From the NCBI RefSeq assembly GCF_000463075.2, contig NZ_AVAQ01000013.1, positions 1-55,166 of the forward strand: a DNA stretch of 55,166 nt. Reading direction: 5' to 3'. The notes under the pieces were generated by a model that saw nothing but the letters and a program-made list of their open reading frames with translations, had not been told where the DNA came from and did no database searches. Below are positions 49,528 to 55,166 of the stretch, piece by piece. Made by a program: the position numbers and the translations under genes. The first letter of the stretch is position 1. Each line of letters opens with the position of its first letter. The stretch comes from Lactiplantibacillus plantarum EGD-AQ4. Its GTDB lineage: Bacteria > Bacillota > Bacilli > Lactobacillales > Lactobacillaceae.

Positions 49528-49600
49528 AAAAAAACCGCCCACTCAAGCCTAACGCTCAAGAGGACGGTCATCCGTGGTTCCACCTCAGTTCGTAATAGCC
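49528..49600 (-). promoter_or_regulatory. Proximal T-box antiterminator/terminator unit (no stem I)
   Basis: Stem III (GTAATAGC/GCTATTAC), T-box core AGGTGGAACCACGG (49572-49585) and a terminator ACCGTCC.../...GGGCGGTTTTTTT (49528-49570). Only about 35 nt separate it from the distal terminator, so there is no room for its own specifier stem. Confidence 0.88.
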
Positions 49601-49634
49601 TCACAGCTATTACCTCAGGGAGTTTCGTGATAAT

Positions 49635-49905
49635 AAAAAAATCGTCCTTAGGTCATCATACCTAAGAGGACGATTTAATCGCGGTTCCACCTCATATTCA
49701 TTAGTTGCTCACACAACTAACCTCAACGAGTTTATCACTAAACTCCGCCGCTAACGAGGCCAACCGGAACGACCTACTTGATTCAGTCATCCAACTCACA
49801 GATGTGGTTCGTCATAAGTCTTGGCTATCTTCCCATCATCGATAACTCGCTGAACAAGATGCTCACAACTACTCTTCTGTTCCCTGTTTTTTAATGTTGA
49901 ATCCA
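49635..49905 (-). promoter_or_regulatory. Distal full T-box riboswitch of the amino-acid transporter
   Basis: Stem I with the AGTA/GAA loop-E type specifier loop (CAGA...TCTG and GTTGTGAG/CTTATGAC arms), conserved AGCGAG and GATGGG, stem III TTAGTTG/CAACTAA, core AGGTGGAACCGCG (49680-49692), and terminator AAATCGTCCT.../...GGACGATTTTTTT (49635-49676). The specifier loop reads GAACCACA; candidate codons are ACC, CCA or CAC. The variable base A (TGGA) implies a tRNA with U at position 73. Confidence 0.9.
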
Positions 49906-49940
49906 TACTAATTGAAAATTAATCAACCGTCAAGCCTTTT

Positions 49941-50747
49941 TTACTTGTTCCGATGAAAAATTCCGGCAATTCGTGACCAAACACCTGCTTTGGGTGTTTC
50001 CAAATTCATCAACGGCACCGTCTCGCCTTCGATCCGCCGCGCAATGTTCCGGTAACCCTGCGACGCTGGATTCTTAGGATCCAAGACGATAGGTTCCCCA
50101 TTGTTAGAAGTTCGAATGACGGCATCATCATCAAACACGATTCCTAATAAATCAATTGACAAGTGATGGGTAATTTCATCAATGTCCATCGTCTCGCCAT
50201 CTTGCATCATGCGCGTCCGAATTCGATTAATCACCAATTTTGGCGCTTCAGCCAACGGATATTGTTCTAGTAAACCAACGACCCGGTCAGCATCACGAAT
50301 GGCTGAGATTTCCGGCGTTGAAACAATAATTGCCGCATCAGCACCCGCAATCGCATTCATGAAGCCTTGTTCAATTCCGGCTGGACAATCTAACAGGACG
50401 TAGTCAAAATCAGGTTTCAACTCATCCACGATGGCCCGTACCTGATCTGGATTCAATGAATCCTTATCCGCATTTTGAGCTGCGGGTAATAGGAATAAGA
50501 GGTCATCAAACCGCTTGTCCTTGACTAACGCTTGCCGTAATTGTGCCCGGCCCGCGACCACGTCAACAATATCATAGAGGATGCGGTTGTCGAGACCAAG
50601 AATCACGTCTAAGTTACGCAACCCAATATCTAAATCAACTAAGCAAACTTTCTTGCCCATTAACGCAAGGGCCGTCCCTAAATTGGCCGTCGTGGTCGTC
50701 TTACCAACGCCACCCTTACCAGAGGTGATGACAATTGCTTTTCCCAT
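49941..50747 (-). CDS. minD: Septum-site determining ATPase MinD
   Basis: 268 aa. Deviant Walker A SGKGGVGKTT at the N-terminus, DLDIGLRNLDVILG, VLLDCPAGIEQG, and a C-terminal amphipathic membrane-targeting helix (GVWSRIAGIFHRNK). Recruits MinC to block Z-rings away from mid-cell. The start ATG overlaps the minC stop (TGATG) with GGAGGA inside the end of minC. Confidence 0.96.
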   Translation of the reverse strand: MGKAIVITSGKGGVGKTTTTANLGTALALMGKKVCLVDLDIGLRNLDVILGLDNRILYDIVDVVAGRAQLRQALVKDKRFDDLLFLLPAAQNADKDSLNPDQVRAIVDELKPDFDYVLLDCPAGIEQGFMNAIAGADAAIIVSTPEISAIRDADRVVGLLEQYPLAEAPKLVINRIRTRMMQDGETMDIDEITHHLSIDLLGIVFDDDAVIRTSNNGEPIVLDPKNPASQGYRNIARRIEGETVPLMNLETPKAGVWSRIAGIFHRNK

Positions 50748-51415
50748 CAAATCCGTCCTCCATTTCGTGTAAATAGCTTCGGTCGTACCCGTTTTAATTG
50801 ATTAAGTGGCTGATAGTCTAACGCTTGAATATCGTTGATATAGACCACGTTGGTCCCCTCAACAACCTTTTCGAGGTCAACTAATTCTAACAATTCGCCC
50901 ACTCGCACCCGTGGCACCGTTGCCAACGGACTCACGATGACCGCGTCGTTATGATCGGGATAACCGGCTTCGAGAGCCCCGTGAATTTCACCCATCACAA
51001 AGATACTCCCAGTGGCTCGGAGCACCCCGCCCTCATGAATCTTACCGAAGAACAGCACGTCCCCCGTAATTTCAACGACTTGACCATTACGAATAATCTG
51101 ATTAACTAAGTGAACCGTATCGCGTTCAATCATTGCGAGCGCATCCGACGTCAAAATCACGTCCGCTGTTAACTTATGAATGCTAAACAACGGATACTGT
51201 TGAATTAGCTGCGTGACTTTTTGACTCTGGTCAGCCGTTAACAATCGGCTCGCCGTATCTAAATCAAACGAGATCTGCTCATCACTGGTGTTATCAGCCT
51301 GCAAGCGGTCGAGTAAGACTTTCAAGTCAACCATAATATCATCAAAACTGGCCGCTTGACGCAAAATTAATTCATAGCCATCATTGCTGGCCTTTAAAAC
51401 CACACTCTGCTGCAT
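50747..51415 (-). CDS. minC: Septum-site determining protein MinC
   Basis: 222 aa. Variable N-terminal domain (1-~105) and the C-terminal beta-helical domain with VEITGDVLFFGKIHEGGVLRATGSIFVMGEIHGALEAG. Inhibits FtsZ polymerisation when recruited by MinD. Overlaps minD and follows mreD by 21 nt. AAAGGAA before the ATG. Confidence 0.95.
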   Translation of the reverse strand: MQQSVVLKASNDGYELILRQAASFDDIMVDLKVLLDRLQADNTSDEQISFDLDTASRLLTADQSQKVTQLIQQYPLFSIHKLTADVILTSDALAMIERDTVHLVNQIIRNGQVVEITGDVLFFGKIHEGGVLRATGSIFVMGEIHGALEAGYPDHNDAVIVSPLATVPRVRVGELLELVDLEKVVEGTNVVYINDIQALDYQPLNQLKRVRPKLFTRNGGRI

Positions 51416-51436
51416 GTTAGAATTCCTTTCTGCCGA

Positions 51437-51955
51437 CTAAATAACACTCAGGTATAACCGACGCATTGGATAATATAAAATTACAAAGATTGCTAGGTTG
51501 ACCGCAATTGTCGGTCCTAGCGTGTACACGGCAAAGTCCGCCAAACTACTTGAGATGACGTGCCCCATCGTGTACCAAATGTACGTAAATGCTTCTAAAA
51601 TCGTTAAATTGATAATATAAATCATCAGTAATGTCAAAAAATTCAAATCCAACCAAGGTTTGATCTGTCGACATAAATACACGATCAACGGCAAGCCTAC
51701 CATGTAGACGCCGAAGACCCCAGTATAATACCAGTCAAAGACTAACCCGACAAAGGTTGCCCAGATGCCGACTGGCAACGCGTCGTGATCATCCAAGAAG
51801 ACGGCGAAGACCAACCATAGTAAGGTCAGATGTAGCACACTGGCATAGGGATAGCTGAACAAATGCCCAGCAAAGACATTCGAGAGCGAGCCGTCTAAAA
51901 AGAGTGCAACAAATAACCCGATTGGAAAAATGACTCTTAATCTTGAGAAACTCAC
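51437..51955 (-). CDS. mreD: Rod shape-determining protein MreD
   Basis: 172 aa, five or six hydrophobic helices covering nearly the full length (FPIGLFVALFLDGSL, LHLTLLWLVFAVFL, GIWATFVGLVFDWYYTG, FLTLLMIYIINLTI). Integral membrane partner of MreC in the elongasome. GGAGG-type site (GGGAGG) before it; 12 nt after mreC. Confidence 0.93.
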   Translation of the reverse strand: MSFSRLRVIFPIGLFVALFLDGSLSNVFAGHLFSYPYASVLHLTLLWLVFAVFLDDHDALPVGIWATFVGLVFDWYYTGVFGVYMVGLPLIVYLCRQIKPWLDLNFLTLLMIYIINLTILEAFTYIWYTMGHVISSSLADFAVYTLGPTIAVNLAIFVILYYPMRRLYLSVI

Positions 51956-51967
51956 CGTTGCACCTCC

Positions 51968-52813
51968 CTATTGTTCAGCGACCGTCACGACCGTTAAGTC
52001 ACTCAAGTCAGCTGCGGGCGTAATTTCAACTTCGGAAGCCAGCCCATAATCATCCTGCTTGACCTTGGAAACCTTACCAACGTACAGGCCTTTTGGTGTA
52101 TTACCACCCAGACCACTCGTGACGACTTTATCGCCCTTTTTGATCTTAACATTGGAAGTCACGGAACCCATCTCAAGCAAGTTGCTGCTCTTATCGTAGC
52201 CTGAAATAATCCCATTAACGGTCTTACCAGCACTATTGGTAATTTGAATAGCAAATTTATTGGCAGAAGAGCTTGTGTTGGAAATCAATTCAACCTTCGA
52301 ATTGGTCTGATTAACTTCAACGACTCGCCCAATCAAACCAGATTGTGACATGACTGGCATGTTCTTCTTAACACCGGCCGTCGCACCTTTAGAAATCACA
52401 AGTTGGTTCATCCATGAAGAAGGTGTCCGGGTCAAAACGTTGGCTGTCACCGTCGTGTAGTCAGATAGCGAGTCGTTCAACTTGAGCTCCTTGCGTAACT
52501 GTTTGTTTTCGGCACGCGTTGTTTGCGCACTGACCTTAGCCTGGGCCAATTGGTCAACTTGTTTCTTTAATTTTTGATTTTCTTGATAGGTGTTCAACAA
52601 GTCAGAAACTGAGTTGGTCGCGCTTTGTAAACCATTAACCGGCCAGGCAATCACCCGGTCAACCGCACCCGCCACGTCATTTCCAAACTGCTGAATCAAT
52701 GGTGGTGTTGATTTTTTATCACGAATGGCCACTGAGACACTCATCAAGCCGAAACTAATAATGAAGATAACAATTGCAATTACCAGTTTACGGTTAGAAA
52801 AAAACTTTTGCAT
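51968..52813 (-). CDS. mreC: Rod shape-determining protein MreC
   Basis: 281 aa. One N-terminal helix (KLVIAIVIFIISFGLMSVSVAI), a coiled coil (~75-105, NQKLKKQVDQLAQAKVSAQTTRAENKQLRKEL), then the two beta-barrel domains with VLTRTPSSWMNQLVISKGATAGVKKNMPV. Scaffolds lateral wall synthesis outside the membrane. Separated from mreB by a 70-bp gap with a perfect palindrome. Confidence 0.95.
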   Translation of the reverse strand: MQKFFSNRKLVIAIVIFIISFGLMSVSVAIRDKKSTPPLIQQFGNDVAGAVDRVIAWPVNGLQSATNSVSDLLNTYQENQKLKKQVDQLAQAKVSAQTTRAENKQLRKELKLNDSLSDYTTVTANVLTRTPSSWMNQLVISKGATAGVKKNMPVMSQSGLIGRVVEVNQTNSKVELISNTSSSANKFAIQITNSAGKTVNGIISGYDKSSNLLEMGSVTSNVKIKKGDKVVTSGLGGNTPKGLYVGKVSKVKQDDYGLASEVEITPAADLSDLTVVTVAEQ

Positions 52814-52855
52814 AATGAACCCCCGGTCGAAAATTCAATGAGTTAACAATAAATA

Positions 52856-52877
52856 AGCGGGAAGACGTCTTCCCGCT
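52856..52877 (-). terminator. Perfect 22-bp palindrome between mreB and mreC
   Basis: AGCGGGAAGACGTCTTCCCGCT follows the mreB stop by 6 nt; on the minus strand it leads into TATTTATT rather than a clean T-run. Probably an attenuator or mRNA end-stabilising hairpin that lowers mreCD-minCD relative to mreB. Confidence 0.6.
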
Positions 52878-52883
52878 CACCTG

Positions 52884-53897
52884 TTATCGCTTTTTCATAA
52901 CGTCGATGCTCTTGAGTGATTCACCCGTCCCAACGGCAACGCAGTCGAGCGGTTCGTTTGCGATGAATACTGGAACTTTGGTTTCATCTGCAATCACTTC
53001 AGAAAGATTCTTCAATAAAGCACCACCACCGGTCAAAACAATCCCGTGGTCAATTACGTCTGAGGCAATTTCTGGGGAAGTTTCTTCAAGTGTTTCTTTG
53101 ATAGCAGAAATAATTTCAGAAACGACTTCTTGAATCGCTTCGGAAACGTCTACTGATGAAATTTCAACCGTCTTTGGTAATCCAGATAACAGATCCCGAC
53201 CCCGAATGGTTGAGCCTTCGATTTCTTCAGCTGCTTCTAAGGAAGCTGAACCACAATCAATTTTGAGTTGTTCTGCGGTCCGTTCACCGATTAACAAGTT
53301 AAACTTCTGACGAACATGATAAATGATTGAATCATCAATCTTGTCACCGGCCATTCGAATTGAACGGCTCGACACGATTCCACCTAGAGAAATCGTAGCA
53401 ACGTCAGTCGTCCCACCACCAATATCAACGACCATGCTACCAGTTGGATCCATGACTGGCAAACCAGCACCAATCGCAGCGGCAAATGGTTCTTCGATAA
53501 CGTACGCATCACGCGCACCGGCTACCCGAGTTGCGTCAATAACGGCCCGCTTTTCAACTTCTGTGACACCACTAGGCACACAAACCATCACGTAAGGCTT
53601 CCCATTTGAGCGGCCTAACGTCTTTTGAATAAAGTACTTCATCATCGCAACCGTCGTATCGTAGTCTGCGATGACCCCGTCCTTCATTGGTCGAATTGCC
53701 ACAATACTTGCTGGCGTTCTCCCAATCATATCCCGTGCTTCTGAACCAACTGATACAATTTCACCAGTTTTCGTGTTCTTCGCAACTACGGATGGTTCCC
53801 GTAATACGATGCCCTTGCCGTCAACGTACACAATTGTGTTGGCAGTACCGAGATCGATCCCGATATTTTTTGTCCCAAATCCGAACACTATATTCAT
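52884..53897 (-). CDS. mreB: Actin-like rod shape protein MreB
   Basis: 337 aa. Actin-fold motifs: [19 protein letters not shown] (phosphate 1), [19 protein letters not shown] (phosphate 2), [18 protein letters not shown] (adenosine). Forms membrane filaments guiding elongation. The N-terminus [12 protein letters not shown] could be an amphipathic anchor. First gene after radC on the strand, with its own extended -10 promoter. Confidence 0.97.
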   Translation of the reverse strand: MNIVFGFGTKNIGIDLGTANTIVYVDGKGIVLREPSVVAKNTKTGEIVSVGSEARDMIGRTPASIVAIRPMKDGVIADYDTTVAMMKYFIQKTLGRSNGKPYVMVCVPSGVTEVEKRAVIDATRVAGARDAYVIEEPFAAAIGAGLPVMDPTGSMVVDIGGGTTDVATISLGGIVSSRSIRMAGDKIDDSIIYHVRQKFNLLIGERTAEQLKIDCGSASLEAAEEIEGSTIRGRDLLSGLPKTVEISSVDVSEAIQEVVSEIISAIKETLEETSPEIASDVIDHGIVLTGGGALLKNLSEVIADETKVPVFIANEPLDCVAVGTGESLKSIDVMKKR

Positions 53898-53947
53898 CCC
53901 TTCATCATTAACAAATTTAATTTTTTATTTTAGTCATAATAGTAAGT

Positions 53948-53956
53948 ATTATAGCA
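53948..53956 (-). promoter_or_regulatory. mreB: Extended -10 promoter of mreB
   Basis: TGCTATAAT on the minus strand about 50 bp before mreB; the -35 is poor. Confidence 0.65.
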
Positions 53957-54052
53957 TAGTCGCACTGCATTGAAAAAGCACTGCCTGAAACCTAGCATAC
54001 CGTAAATCAATAAAAAATACAGTTTCACTATTTAACTTAGATAAAATTTAAC

Positions 54053-54098
54053 AAAAAACGCGATCAGGCCGATGAACAATCGGTCCTAACCCCGTTAT
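54053..54098 (-). terminator. Terminator of radC
   Basis: On the minus strand GGGTTAGGACCGAT pairs with ATCGGCCTGATC, flanked by AACG/CGTT, then TTTTTTG. It separates radC from mreB. Confidence 0.8.
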
Positions 54099-54109
54099 TT
54101 TACCACATT

Positions 54110-54748
54110 CTATTGCGAATCCGTATTACAATTTATTAAGCCCTGTTCTGCAAAACTATAGTAATCGTTTACACCGACAATAAAACTATCTAATAATGGC
54201 ATCCCCATCAATTCGCAAGCCAATTGGAGCCGCTTGGTAAATTCAATATCCTTAGTGGATGGTGTGACATCACCACTAGGATGATTATGAACAATGACAA
54301 TTCGAGCCGTTACTGTCATCAGTGCCAACTTGATGATTTCACGAGGCTGTGCAGGACAACTATTAATTGTCCCCTGAAAAACAACTTCGCGCCGCAAAAT
54401 GCTATTCTTGGTATCTAAACACAAAAGTTGCAGCTGTTCTTGCTCAAGGTGCGCATAATCTTCCAATAATGTTCGCGCCAATTGTTCACTGCCATACACC
54501 TGGTCTAACAGTCGGCGTGGCGGCCGTGGTAATAGCTGCCCACATCGCAAGCCAATTATGAGGCGATTCCACATCTGATCCTCAGACGATTCATGTAACC
54601 AATCTGTCGCTTCTTCTAACGGATACGACCGTTCAAACATCCAGACGGCGTGATCGACCTCCTCAGCTGGTAAATACGTCGCAAAATACTGCTGCACTAA
54701 CTCATGCGCTTGGGTCACTGGTACGTATGCCTCTTCTAATATCGTCAT
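54110..54748 (-). CDS. radC: RadC family JAB/MPN-domain protein
   Basis: 212 aa from the ATG at 54748 (AAAGGGTG upstream). Short N-terminal helical part, then the JAB metalloprotease-like domain with VVFQGTINSCPAQPREI and the metal motif HNHPSGD-x8-D (IVHNHPSGDVTPSTKDIEF). The old repair role of RadC is not supported in the literature I know; function open. It precedes mreB as in many Firmicutes. Repeat copy D begins about 90 bp upstream. Confidence 0.93.
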   Translation of the reverse strand: MTILEEAYVPVTQAHELVQQYFATYLPAEEVDHAVWMFERSYPLEEATDWLHESSEDQMWNRLIIGLRCGQLLPRPPRRLLDQVYGSEQLARTLLEDYAHLEQEQLQLLCLDTKNSILRREVVFQGTINSCPAQPREIIKLALMTVTARIVIVHNHPSGDVTPSTKDIEFTKRLQLACELMGMPLLDSFIVGVNDYYSFAEQGLINCNTDSQ

Positions 54749-54836
54749 CAAAAACACCCTTTCTAGTTAGTAGATACGCAAGGGCGACGGGGTTCCATTA
54801 TTTTTGTTGAAGTTTTTTGAAAAAGTTTTTTCGAGC

Positions 54837-55166
54837 GACATTAGTTATCATTGAAACGTGCCACATTGTCGGATGTCTGTCCGTCTGCACATGCTCATCC
54901 TACGCCGACTTCTGGGGCCGGCTGACAATTGCTGGAACATAGCCGACGTCGATTTGAACTCACACAGAAAACCACTGTGCAATTTCAAATACGAGTCTTA
55001 TTCTAAGCCGAAAGCAACCCACTTCCGACTAAGAATAATTTGGCTATTGAGCATTGTCAGCCGGCCCCGCCAGTCGGGAAGCCACTCGAATGGCAGATGA
55101 ACGGCCACCTATCTGGGTACAATTGACCTCTGAATATTAAATGACTAGTCCTTCAGGAAAACTTTT
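54837..55166 (-). repeat. Long intergenic repeat, copy D (3' part, cut by window end)
   Basis: Reverse orientation. From the degraded terminus (GACATTAGTTAT at 54837-54848) it runs through the full 3' module to the window edge, matching copy C from about 38850 to 39188. Closing arms 54906-54933 and 55050-55076 are nearly fully complementary. Hairpins P3 at 54952-54990 and P2 at 54998-55038. An open frame at 54858-55100 is not conserved in the other copies. Confidence 0.88.
54906..55076 (-). ncRNA. Predicted structured 3' module of repeat copy D
   Basis: The best closing stem of the family: GGGGCCGGCTGACAAT with ATTGTCAGCCGGCCCC. P3 inner arm is GCACA/TGTGT where A, B and C have GCGCA/TGCGT, a two-sided change that keeps pairing. 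P2 inner arm GGAAG/CTTTC pairs through one G-T. Confidence 0.5.

Overview
The window looks like a chromosomal segment of a low-to-mid GC Firmicute of the Lactobacillaceae, most likely the Lactiplantibacillus plantarum group. The basis is the protein sequences, the gene order (alaS / ireB-ruvX-yrzB; ymfF-ymfH-rodZ-pgsA / cinA-recA; rny-ymdB-mutS-mutL; radC-mreBCD-minCD), and a diaminopimelate branch, which fits meso-DAP peptidoglycan. This is inference from recognised families; no database was searched. Nearly all genes are on the minus strand. The plus-strand exceptions are yslB, a DUF1015-like fragment, the two IS ORFs and an aspartokinase.

Layout by position. 220-4638: murI-rdgB-yfcE-cbpB-dapH-N-acetyl-DAP deacetylase run (cell wall precursors, nucleotide clean-up), with divergent yslB. 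5534-9813: trxA, mutS2, zapA, then ireB-ruvX-yrzB. 10999-22429: alaS with a T-box leader, cshB, nrnA, SOS-controlled dinB, yajC-tgt-queA-ruvB-ruvA. 23751-28165: a DUF1015-like fragment, a large YfhO-type membrane protein, a small unknown. 28542-38682: mutL-mutS-ymdB-rny and recA-cinA. 39655-41142: an intact IS3-family element. 41346-45492: pgsA-rodZ-ymfH-ymfF. 45702-49459: aspartokinase and a three-gene amino-acid ABC transporter behind a partly duplicated T-box. 49941-54748: minD-minC-mreD-mreC-mreB-radC, the shape and division-site cluster.

The most unusual content is a family of long non-coding repeats, roughly 0.8-1.07 kb, seen five times: 1-128 (end only), 10023-10799, 22592-23660, 38840-41290 (split by the IS) and 54837-55166 (cut by the window end). 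The copies have related inverted termini, no conserved ORF, and a 3' module of about 190 nt. That module folds as a long closing stem around two hairpins, and copies that differ in a stem usually differ on both sides so that pairing is kept. Two copies lie at junctions of gene clusters that are contiguous in many Firmicutes (alaS/ireB and pgsA/cinA), suggesting insertion. I do not recognise this family; it is the best candidate here for an undescribed element.

Regulation visible in sequence: T-box leaders for alaS and the ABC transporter, LexA-type operators at dinB and recA, several sigma-A promoters with 17-bp spacing, and many strong intrinsic terminators. No tRNA, rRNA or CRISPR array was seen.
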